A stretch of DNA of 64,000 nucleotides from Prosthecobacter debontii (GTDB taxonomy: Bacteria; Verrucomicrobiota; Verrucomicrobiia; Verrucomicrobiales; Verrucomicrobiaceae), in assembly GCF_900167535.1 (NCBI RefSeq), contig NZ_FUYE01000005.1, positions 124,001-188,000 of the forward strand, in the 5' to 3' direction. Shown in pieces: positions 8,444 through 15,764 of this stretch. The notes below the pieces were generated by a model, which saw only the letters and a list, made by a program, of their open reading frames with translations, was not told the DNA's origin and did no database searches. The position numbers and the translations under genes were made by a program. Position 1 is the first letter of the stretch. The number at the start of each line of letters is the position of its first letter.

Positions 8444-9844
8444 ATGCTCCCTTCCCGACGCTCCTTTCTTCAGACCACGGGCTGTGGTTTCGGGTATCTT
8501 GCCGCATCTGCTTTGGCTCAGAGGCAGGCATGGGCTGCGGGCGGCGTGGGATTTCAGCCGCATCATGTGCCCAAAGCCAAGCGCGTGATCTTTCTTTTCA
8601 TGCAGGGTGGGGTCAGTCACGTGGATTCTTATGACTACAAACCGCGACTGCTGAAGGACGATCAAAAGATCATTGATATTGCCGATCCTCGCACGGTCGC
8701 AAAAACGGGCAAGGGCTCACCCCAACGACTGAAGAAACCCCTGTGGGAATTTGCCCAGCAAGGCGAAAGCGGACGCTGGGCCTCCAATCTCTTTCCGCAC
8801 ATCAATCGCCATGTGGATGATCTCTGCTTCCTCCATGGCATGCATACGGAAGGTGTTGCACATGGCCCGGCGACCTTGTTTCTCCATACAGGCACCACCA
8901 GCTTCATCCGTCCCAGCATGGGAGCTTGGGTCATGTATGGACTCGGTTCTGAGAATGAAAACCTGCCAGGCTTTGTAACCATCAGCCCCAGCCTAGGCAA
9001 TGGCGGCCCACGGAATTACGGCAATGCCTTTCTACCAGCTCGCTATCAGGGCACCCCGCTCGGGCGCAGTGGTCTGCCCAGCCAGGAGGCCAAGATCAAA
9101 AACATCGTCAACACAGCATGGACACCCGAGCAGCAGCGGCGACAGTATGAATTGTTAGGCGCTCTTCATGCTCAACAGATGCGCCCTGGGGACACCGAGA
9201 TCGAGGCCGTGATCCAAAGTTATGAATTGGCTTGGCGCATGCAGAACAATGCCCCGGATGCCTTGGATTTGGCTCAAGAATCCGAGTCCACTCTCCAGCT
9301 CTATGGCATTGGGGAGAAAGTCACCGATAACTTCGGGCGGCAGTGCCTCATGGCGCGTCGATTAGCGGAGCAAGGGGTGCGTTACATCCAGGTCAACTAC
9401 GGCGACAACTCTAACAACCCGGCCTGGGATCAGCACAGCAATCTGCCCAAGCATGGTGATCACGCCGCTGCTGTGGATAAACCCATCGCTGGTCTGCTGG
9501 AAGATCTTAAACAGCGGGGCTTGCTGGAAGACACCATCGTTTGGTGGGGCGGTGAGTTTGGTCGCACCCCGTATGCGGAGCGCAATGGCACTGGGCGAGA
9601 TCATAACCCCGCCGGATTCACTGTTTGGCTGGCGGGTGGCGGGGTGAAGGCGGGTTTCGCCCACGGAGCTACGGATGAAATCGGTTTCCAAGCTGTGGAT
9701 GGGAAAGTCCACATGCACGACCTGCATGCCACCGTTCTCCACTTGTTAGGCCTGGATCACGAGCGACTCACCTTCCGGCACGCTGGCCGCGACTTCCGCC
9801 TCACGGATGTGCACGGCCATGTGGTGAAGGAGATTTTGGCTTGA
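8444..9844 (+). CDS. DUF1501 family protein with Tat signal
   Basis: A 466-residue exported protein. The N-terminus carries a twin-arginine signal (SRRSFLQ, Arg5-Arg6) and a hydrophobic stretch ending near ALAQRQAWA. The body has the alkaline-phosphatase/sulfatase-like features of DUF1501: VIFLFMQGGVSHVDSYDYKP near the start, LHTGTTSFIRPSMGAW in the middle, and WWGGEFGRTP, GRDHNPAGF and HDLHATVLHLLG near the end. In Planctomycetes and Verrucomicrobia this family usually follows a DUF1549/DUF1553 cytochrome-c-like gene; here it stands alone, without that partner. The biochemical reaction of the family is not established. A 7-bp stem (9853-9859/9864-9870) lies just downstream. Confidence 0.92.
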   Translation: MLPSRRSFLQTTGCGFGYLAASALAQRQAWAAGGVGFQPHHVPKAKRVIFLFMQGGVSHVDSYDYKPRLLKDDQKIIDIADPRTVAKTGKGSPQRLKKPLWEFAQQGESGRWASNLFPHINRHVDDLCFLHGMHTEGVAHGPATLFLHTGTTSFIRPSMGAWVMYGLGSENENLPGFVTISPSLGNGGPRNYGNAFLPARYQGTPLGRSGLPSQEAKIKNIVNTAWTPEQQRRQYELLGALHAQQMRPGDTEIEAVIQSYELAWRMQNNAPDALDLAQESESTLQLYGIGEKVTDNFGRQCLMARRLAEQGVRYIQVNYGDNSNNPAWDQHSNLPKHGDHAAAVDKPIAGLLEDLKQRGLLEDTIVWWGGEFGRTPYAERNGTGRDHNPAGFTVWLAGGGVKAGFAHGATDEIGFQAVDGKVHMHDLHATVLHLLGLDHERLTFRHAGRDFRLTDVHGHVVKEILA

Positions 9845-9950
9845 AGAGTGATGCGGCCACTTTTGGCCGCAAGGAAGGCCAAATGACGAACCTTTCTCCG
9901 GGGGGACCCCCCTCGAGGTTGGATTGCGGGCAAGAGTGCTCGCATCACTT
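9843..9950. repeat. Palindromic REP/MITE-like candidate element
   Basis: About 108 bases are packed with symmetry. The outer arms are AGTGATGCG at 9847-9855 and CGCATCACT at 9941-9949 (perfect 9-bp inverted pair). Inside are a stem GCGGCCA/TGGCCGC (9853-9859/9864-9870, 4-base loop) and a run of six G and six C around one A (9900-9912). It lies between the DUF1501 gene and the SDR gene, without coding potential. Only one copy is seen in this window, so the call as a dispersed repeat is an inference; the first stem alone could instead help end transcription, although there is no T-tract. Confidence 0.35.
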
Positions 9951-10026
9951 GTCCCATCCCGCCTTAGAGGGAGGGGCGCACAGTTTAGGATTGTCCTAAG
10001 GCTTCAAGCCTGGATACTGAGGGTAC

Positions 10027-10824
10027 ATGAGTGTGCGTTATGATGTTGAGGGGTTGGTGGTCCTGATCATGGGCGGCACCACGGGCTTGGGGCTGTCTGC
10101 GGCCCAGGCGCTCGTGGAGCAGGGGGCTTGCGTGGTGGTGACAAGCCGGAGTGAAACCAATGTACAGGCGGCGTTAGACGTACTGGGGAAGCGGGCTCGC
10201 GGTTTTGCGGCAGATGCCAGTGACCCAGCGACGGCTGAGCGAGCGGTGACTCTGGCGGTGGAGTCCTTTGGTCGTTTGGATGCCTTGTATCATGTGGCGG
10301 GGGGCAGTGGTCGCTCGCGTGGGGATGGGCCGCTGCATGAGATCACCGATGAGGGGTTGCGTTATACGTTAGACCTGAACCTCACCTCGGTGATGGCATC
10401 GAATCGCGCTGCGGTGAAACAGTTGATGAAACAGCGTCACGGTGGTTGCATCCTGAACATGGGCAGCGTGCTGGGGTGGTCACCCTCGCCGGAGTTCTTT
10501 GCCAGTCACGCCTATGCGGCGGCGAAGGCGGGCATTCTCGGATTCAGCAAATCCATCGCCAGCTACTATGCTCCGCAAAACATCCGGGTGAACGTCATTG
10601 CTCCGGCGCTCGTGGAGACGCCCATGTCCAAACGCGCGGCAGGGGATGAGGCGATCATGAGTTTTGTGCAGGCCAAACAACCCTTGGAGGGCGGGCGCAT
10701 CGGCGTGCCGGAGGATGTGGATGGAGCCGCGCTTTTTCTGCTCTCGCGGGCGGCGAAGTTCATCACGGGGCAAGTGCTCGCCGTGGATGGCGGATGGACT
10801 GTATCGGAGGGCCGCAGCGCATGA
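10027..10824 (+). CDS. Short-chain dehydrogenase/reductase (SDR, classical type)
   Basis: A 265-residue NAD(P)-dependent oxidoreductase. The cofactor-binding glycine motif is GGTTGLG (residues 16-22) and the NNAG position reads VAGG. The catalytic YxxxK is Tyr163-Ala-Ala-Ala-Lys167; the catalytic serine is probably Ser147 or Ser152. VNVIAPALVETPM and a C-terminal GQVLAVDGGWTV are typical of classical SDRs that form tetramers. The substrate is unknown. The stop overlaps the start of the ROK gene (ATGA), which indicates translational coupling and a shared transcript with the next two genes. Confidence 0.92.
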   Translation: MSVRYDVEGLVVLIMGGTTGLGLSAAQALVEQGACVVVTSRSETNVQAALDVLGKRARGFAADASDPATAERAVTLAVESFGRLDALYHVAGGSGRSRGDGPLHEITDEGLRYTLDLNLTSVMASNRAAVKQLMKQRHGGCILNMGSVLGWSPSPEFFASHAYAAAKAGILGFSKSIASYYAPQNIRVNVIAPALVETPMSKRAAGDEAIMSFVQAKQPLEGGRIGVPEDVDGAALFLLSRAAKFITGQVLAVDGGWTVSEGRSA

Positions 10825-11723
10825 GTTTGGCGATTGGAATTGACCTCGGTGGCACGAATATCAAGGCGGTGCTCATGGATCGTGAAACGGGTTTGGTGCA
10901 GGCCAGCCGCAGCCGACCGACCTTGGATGGAGAGTGGGTGGAGGATGTTCCTCGTTTTGCCCTCAGTGTGCGAGAGCTGGTGCTGGAGTTTGAAACCTTG
11001 GCCGGTGGGGAAAGACTACCAGTAGGGCTCTCCGCACCGGGTTTGGCTCGGCCGGATGGGCGCTGCATCGAGTGGATGCCGGGCCGCATGCATGGTCTGG
11101 AGAAGTTCGATTGGAGCCACTTTCTGCAACGGTCGGTTCATGTGCTCAACGATGCCCACGCGGCCCTGCTAGGGGAGGTTTGGACCGGGGCCGCCAAGGG
11201 CTGTCAGGATGTCTTCATGGTCACCCTCGGCACCGGTGTCGGCGGCGCGATCTTTAGCGGTGGTCGTTTGCTCAAGGGAGCCATCGGTCGAGCCGGGCAC
11301 CTGGGGCATCTTTCCACGGATGTGCATGCCCCCCTGGATCTCTACGGCACGCCCGGGAGCCTGGAGGTAGCCATTGGCAACAAGACGATCCAACAACGAG
11401 GGGAAGGGCGCTATGCCAATACCCATGTGCTGCTGGAGGCGCTGACGGCGGGAGATGCCCACGCTGAGGCCGTGTGGCTGGAGTCGGTGAAGCATCTGGC
11501 CGGTGCCTTGGCGAGCCTGATCAATGTGCTGGACCCAGAACTGATCATCCTGGGCGGCGGCATCGCCACCGGAGCAGGGGATCGTCTCCTGAAACCTTTG
11601 GCGGAAAAGCTTGCGGACTATGAATGGCGTCCCGGTGGTCATCGGGTGCCCTTGGCTCTCGCCAAGCTCGGCGATGATGCCGGTCCCGTGGGCTCGGTGC
11701 GCGGCTTGGCGGAGGTGCGATGA
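10821..11723 (+). CDS. ROK-family protein (sugar kinase fold), atypical zinc and sugar motifs
   Basis: A 300-residue actin/hexokinase-fold protein from ATG 10821, which overlaps the SDR stop. The phosphate-1 motif is IGIDLGGTNIKAV, the catalytic Asp sits in LNDAHAALLGE, and the glycine-rich phosphate-2 motif is TLGTGVGGAIFSGG. Two family hallmarks are altered. GExGH, whose Glu contacts the sugar, reads G159-H-L-G-H163. The zinc loop CxCGxxGC reads D173-L-Y-G-T-P-G-S180, so all three cysteines are missing. ROK kinases phosphorylate glucose, N-acetylglucosamine, N-acetylmannosamine or fructose; with these changes the substrate may be different. No helix-turn-helix is present, so it is not a ROK repressor. 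Confidence 0.85.
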   Translation: MSLAIGIDLGGTNIKAVLMDRETGLVQASRSRPTLDGEWVEDVPRFALSVRELVLEFETLAGGERLPVGLSAPGLARPDGRCIEWMPGRMHGLEKFDWSHFLQRSVHVLNDAHAALLGEVWTGAAKGCQDVFMVTLGTGVGGAIFSGGRLLKGAIGRAGHLGHLSTDVHAPLDLYGTPGSLEVAIGNKTIQQRGEGRYANTHVLLEALTAGDAHAEAVWLESVKHLAGALASLINVLDPELIILGGGIATGAGDRLLKPLAEKLADYEWRPGGHRVPLALAKLGDDAGPVGSVRGLAEVR

Positions 11724-11858
11724 GGAAATTCAGGTCGTCGTGGCAAAGAATCTGGCCGATGCCGGGAGGTCTAGCAGACATGGGCGAAAACCGCTCCGGT
11801 GGAGAGGGCGGGGTGCATCTCTATTTGACCGGCTCCCTCGGCTCGACAAGGCTTCCCT

Positions 11859-13133
11859 GTGGCTGATGAATGTTCTTCGATTGATCGTGGCCGCTTGCGC
11901 ACGGGGCAGTGGCGCAAGCTGCGTGGGCTATTGCTGATGCTGCTGGAGGCAGACGGCTTTTATGCTCGCAAATTCCGCGCCGCAGGGCTGCAACCGTCGT
12001 CGGTGAATGGCGTGGAAGATTTCATCCAGAAGATGCCCTTCACGGAGAAGCAGGAACTGCTGGCCGATCGTCTGGAGCATCCGCCCTTTGGCACGCATCT
12101 GACGCAGCCGCTCACGGCTTACACGCGCTTTTGCCAGACCAGCGGCACCAGCAGTGGCCAGCCCGTGGCTTGGCTGGATACGCCGGAGAGTTGGGAGGCT
12201 ATGCTGGCGTGCTGGCGTCGCGTGTATGAGGCGGCGGATCTGGTGAAGGGGCAGGACAGGATTTACTTCGCCTTCTCCTTCGGCCCGTTCCTGGGGTTCT
12301 GGACCGCTTATGAAGCCGCCAACGGTCATTACCTGACTTTGCCAAGCGGAGGGCTTTCCAGCCAAGCTCGCCTGGAGATGATGGCCCGCTATGGGGCGAC
12401 GGTGCTGTGTTGCACGCCGACCTATGCGCTGCGTCTGGGCGAGCTGATCGGGCCGGGTAGCGGGGTGAGCCTGGAGTCTCTAGCGGTGAAGAAGGTGATC
12501 GTGGCAGGAGAGCCCGGCGGCAGCATCCCCGAGGTGCGCAGCCGGATCGAGGCACTCTGGAATGCCCGTGTCTATGACCACCATGGCATGACCGAGGTGG
12601 GCCCCGTGAGCTATGAAGCCACCGAGACCCCCGGCCGCCTGACGGTGATCGAAGAAGCTTATCTGGCTGAGGTGGTGGACCCTGAAACAGGTGTGGAAGT
12701 GGAGGACGGGCAGCAGGGTGAGCTGGTGCTGACCACACTGGTGCGCACGGCGGGGCCTCTGCTGCGCTACCGCACCGGAGACTGGGTGAAGAAGGTGATG
12801 CATGCAGGCCGCCTCACTCTGGAAGGCGGTGTGCTGGGCCGCGTGGATGACATGGTGGTGCTGCGTGGGGTGAACATTTATCCGAGTGCCATCGAGGCCG
12901 TGGTGCGGCAGTTCAGCGACGTGGAAGAGTTCATGGTGGAGCAGCGCAAGGTGGATGCCATGGATGAAATCGAACTCCTGATCGAGGTGCCGGGGAATGT
13001 GTCCAAGAGCCTGCTCAAGCAGATCGAGTCCAAGCTGCGAGATACCTTCTCCATGCGCATCCCGGTGCGGCTCGCGGAACCGGGCAGCCTGCCCCGGCAT
13101 GAGTTCAAAGCCAAGCGCTGGCGGAAGGTCTGA
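11859..13133 (+). CDS. PaaK-like adenylate-forming enzyme (phenylacetate-CoA ligase family)
   Basis: A 424-residue adenylating enzyme. The nucleotide-binding loop is FCQTSGTSSGQPVAW, the A5 motif is YDHHGMTEVGPVSYE, the A7 motif YRTGDW and the hinge region VDDMVVLRGVNIYPS; the C-terminal domain ends in EFKAKRWRKV, where a Lys is placed for the second half-reaction. The family activates aryl or acyl acids as AMP esters and transfers them to CoA. The chosen start is a GTG at 11859; the frame is closed upstream at 11826, so a longer N-terminus is not available without a frameshift. It lies 135 bases after the ROK gene on the same strand and probably shares its transcript. The substrate is unknown. 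Confidence 0.88.
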   Translation: MADECSSIDRGRLRTGQWRKLRGLLLMLLEADGFYARKFRAAGLQPSSVNGVEDFIQKMPFTEKQELLADRLEHPPFGTHLTQPLTAYTRFCQTSGTSSGQPVAWLDTPESWEAMLACWRRVYEAADLVKGQDRIYFAFSFGPFLGFWTAYEAANGHYLTLPSGGLSSQARLEMMARYGATVLCCTPTYALRLGELIGPGSGVSLESLAVKKVIVAGEPGGSIPEVRSRIEALWNARVYDHHGMTEVGPVSYEATETPGRLTVIEEAYLAEVVDPETGVEVEDGQQGELVLTTLVRTAGPLLRYRTGDWVKKVMHAGRLTLEGGVLGRVDDMVVLRGVNIYPSAIEAVVRQFSDVEEFMVEQRKVDAMDEIELLIEVPGNVSKSLLKQIESKLRDTFSMRIPVRLAEPGSLPRHEFKAKRWRKV

Positions 13134-13192
13134 TTCTAGAAGGGTAGGGAAGGAATGGGCAGCGTGGCGACGTTGATAGTCTCCTGTCGCCT

Positions 13193-15409
13193 ATGTCCAA
13201 CCGTCTGTTAGTCGCGTCCCTTTTCCTGTCTCTTGCTGCGAGCCATGCCGCTGAGCCCTTACCCGGCCATTCAGCCCATGGTGAAGCCTTCAATGAAGGT
13301 CCACGCCAAGCCGCAGTGCTGATTCCCGGCACGGGCAAGGTGAGCTTTCCGGTGACGACGACGAGCCAAGAAGCCCAGGCCTTTTTCAATCAAGGTGTCG
13401 GGCAGCTTCATGGCTTCTTGTATTATGAAGCGGAGCGTTCCTTTCGGCAGGTGGCGGTGCTCGATCAGGATTGTGCGATGGCTTACTGGGGCATGGCCAT
13501 GGCCAACGTGAACAATGACAAACGGGCGCGTGAATTTGTCAAGGAAGCGGTGGCTTTGAAGGCGAAAGCCGGTGCCGAGGAGAAGCTGTGGATCACCACG
13601 CTGGAGACCTTTTACAACGACGACAAGCGCGATAAAAAACAGCGCGCGCTCGATTTCATCCGAGATCTGGAAACCATCGTTCAAGACTACCCGGAGGATG
13701 TGGAGGCGAAGGCTTTTCTGGCCTGGAAGATCTGGCATGCCAAGGACCAAGCCCCGATCTCCAGTCCCCAGGCGGTGGATGCCTTGCTGGACCAGGTCTT
13801 CGCGGTCAATCCCGAGCATCCGGCGCATCATTACCGCATTCACCTGTGGGATGGCAGCAAGCCGATTCGTGCTCTGAAGTCTGCGGCGAGCAATGGTCAA
13901 GCCGCCCCAGGCATCGCTCACATGTGGCACATGCCCGGGCACACCTTTTCCAAACTCAAACGCTATGACGATGCCGCCTGGCAACAGGAAGCCAGCACAC
14001 GGGTGGATCATGCCTCCATGACGCGAAGCTGGATTCTCCCAGACCAGATCCACAACTACGCCCACAATGAAGAGTGGCTGGTGCGCACCTTCAATGAACT
14101 GGGGCGTGCTCAGGATGCCATTGGCCTAGCCAAAAGTTTGATCAAGAATCCCCGACATCCGCAATACAACACGCTGGAGAAGGGGAGCGCTCGTTATGGA
14201 GTCATTCGCCTGCTGGAGACCCTGCAAACCTGGGAGATATGGGAGGAGGTCTTGAGCGTGACGAATGGCCCATGGGTCAGGCCCATGGCCGACGCAGCGG
14301 ATGCGGAGACGGCACGCTTGAAAGCTCGTGGTTTGGCCTTCTATGCACAGGATGAGGTCAACGCTCTGGAGGCGACGCTGAATCAACTGCAAACGCTCAA
14401 TCAAACCGCGCTGAAAAAGCGACGTGAAGCGGATGCCAAGGCGGCCAAGGAGAAAGATAAGGCGAAGGATAGGGAGCAAGAAAAGTCGAAGGACAACAAG
14501 AAGCCAGACAAGCCTGATGAAGGCCCGGCGGCGGAAGCTCTCAAAACCTTGCAGGCTTGCCATGCGGTGCTGCTGCCACGGCGTGATGCCGCAGCCATCG
14601 TCGAGGCGGTGCAGAAGGATATTTCTAAACCGCTGGCGGCTTCACTTTGGTTGAAGCTCGGCCAGAAAGCGAAGGCTGAAGCCTTGTTAAAAGATTGGCC
14701 CGAAGATCTGGCAGCTCAGTTGGCCAAGGTCGAACTGAAGATGGCTCTCGATAAGAAAGCTGAAGCCAAGCAAGATCTGGAGAAGGCAGGCAAGCTGGCC
14801 TTTGCCATGGATCGTCATTTACCTGTGAGCCAACGGATGGATGCCCTGGCCAAGCAACTGGGGGTGAAGGGGGACTGGCGTGCTCCAGCGCCCGTGCGTC
14901 AAGACAGTGGTCAGCGCCCCGCCCTGGATACCTTAGGTCCTATCCATTGGCAGCCCCCCCAGGTTCCCACCTGGGAGGCGTTGACCCTGGAGGGCCAGCC
15001 TGTGACGGCGGAGCATTTCCACGGGAAACCGCATCTGCTCCTCTTTTATCTGGGCAGTGCTTGCGGTCATTGCATGCAGCAGATCAAGGCGTTTGCCAAA
15101 GAAGCGCCGAGCTATCGGAAAGCCGGGATCGAACTGGCCGCCATTACCCTGGAGCCCATGTCCTTGGCGGGGCGCATCACCGAGCAAATGCCGGATAAGA
15201 AGCTGCCGCCTTTCTCGCTCTTCTGTGATCCCGGCCTAACCATGTTTAAAAGCTTCAAAGCTTACGATGATTTTGAGCAGGAACCCCTGCACGCCGCCGT
15301 CTTGGTGGATGCGCACGGCAAGGTGCGCTGGTGGGATGTCAGTTGGGAGCCGTTTACGGATGCAGGCTTCCTCCTGCGTGAGGCTAAACGACTGCTCCAA
15401 TGGGACTGA
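13193..15409 (+). CDS. Secreted TPR protein with C-terminal thioredoxin-like (redoxin) domain
   Basis: A 738-residue protein with a signal peptide (residues 1-19, ending SHAAEP). The middle is helical and TPR-like: FFNQGVGQLHGFLYYEAERS and AMAYWGMAMANVNN open a region of paired helices used for protein contacts. Around residues 400-445 there is a Lys/Asp/Glu-rich low-complexity stretch that probably forms a charged linker. Residues about 590-738 are an AhpC/TlpA-like redoxin domain with the dithiol Cys624-Gly-His-Cys627. The pair suggests extracytoplasmic thiol-disulfide exchange, with the TPR part choosing the partner. No cytochrome-maturation or dsb gene is adjacent. A probable own transcription unit: 59 bases after the ligase and a long gap behind. 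Confidence 0.85.
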   Translation: MSNRLLVASLFLSLAASHAAEPLPGHSAHGEAFNEGPRQAAVLIPGTGKVSFPVTTTSQEAQAFFNQGVGQLHGFLYYEAERSFRQVAVLDQDCAMAYWGMAMANVNNDKRAREFVKEAVALKAKAGAEEKLWITTLETFYNDDKRDKKQRALDFIRDLETIVQDYPEDVEAKAFLAWKIWHAKDQAPISSPQAVDALLDQVFAVNPEHPAHHYRIHLWDGSKPIRALKSAASNGQAAPGIAHMWHMPGHTFSKLKRYDDAAWQQEASTRVDHASMTRSWILPDQIHNYAHNEEWLVRTFNELGRAQDAIGLAKSLIKNPRHPQYNTLEKGSARYGVIRLLETLQTWEIWEEVLSVTNGPWVRPMADAADAETARLKARGLAFYAQDEVNALEATLNQLQTLNQTALKKRREADAKAAKEKDKAKDREQEKSKDNKKPDKPDEGPAAEALKTLQACHAVLLPRRDAAAIVEAVQKDISKPLAASLWLKLGQKAKAEALLKDWPEDLAAQLAKVELKMALDKKAEAKQDLEKAGKLAFAMDRHLPVSQRMDALAKQLGVKGDWRAPAPVRQDSGQRPALDTLGPIHWQPPQVPTWEALTLEGQPVTAEHFHGKPHLLLFYLGSACGHCMQQIKAFAKEAPSYRKAGIELAAITLEPMSLAGRITEQMPDKKLPPFSLFCDPGLTMFKSFKAYDDFEQEPLHAAVLVDAHGKVRWWDVSWEPFTDAGFLLREAKRLLQWD

Positions 15410-15764
15410 ATGAGCGGCGGGAAGGATGGGATCTTTACCGATGAACACGAAGCTGCGCTCTTTGGGGACACTTATCCACGATCTAGCCTGTGGATAAGTT
15501 CACCTAAGGCGTAGGTGGGGTGGTGGCTTGAATGCCGTCACGAGTGGGGCTGTAAAGAAGGGTCATTTTGCACGAAAAGAGGTGAAGGCCTAACCATATC
15601 TTTGGAAAACGATATCCCGTATTATTGTGCTCAATGCGGTTGGCTTTCAAGGCTCTGGCATGAGCGGTGCTTAATCGGTTGTAACCCCCCGGACGCTTGT
15701 TTTGGAAACCGGCTTCACTGCCGGAGGATGTCCACAGCCTGGCTTCAGGGAGGCATCGTGCCCC
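15410..15764. other. 355-base intergenic region before the first PEP-CTERM repeat protein
   Basis: No convincing gene is present on either strand. The notable item is the inverted repeat with DnaA-box-like arms at 15470-15499. The remainder includes an AT-richer stretch (about 15570-15640) that may hold the promoter of the downstream gene, but no clean -35/-10 pair could be chosen. Confidence 0.5.
15470..15499. promoter_or_regulatory. 10-bp inverted repeat containing two DnaA-box-like sequences
   Basis: ACTTATCCAC (15470-15479) and GTGGATAAGT (15490-15499) form a perfect inverted repeat around a 10-base spacer. The right arm with its preceding base contains TGTGGATAA, the exact complement of the consensus DnaA box TTATCCACA; the left arm contains TTATCCACG, one mismatch. 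It may be a DnaA-binding site, an operator, or only a stem-loop at the end of the upstream gene; there is no T-tract for a standard terminator. Confidence 0.4.

Noticed and set aside
9900..9912. Six G, A, six C as a separate terminator
   Set aside because: A one-base loop cannot form; it is described as part of the palindromic element.
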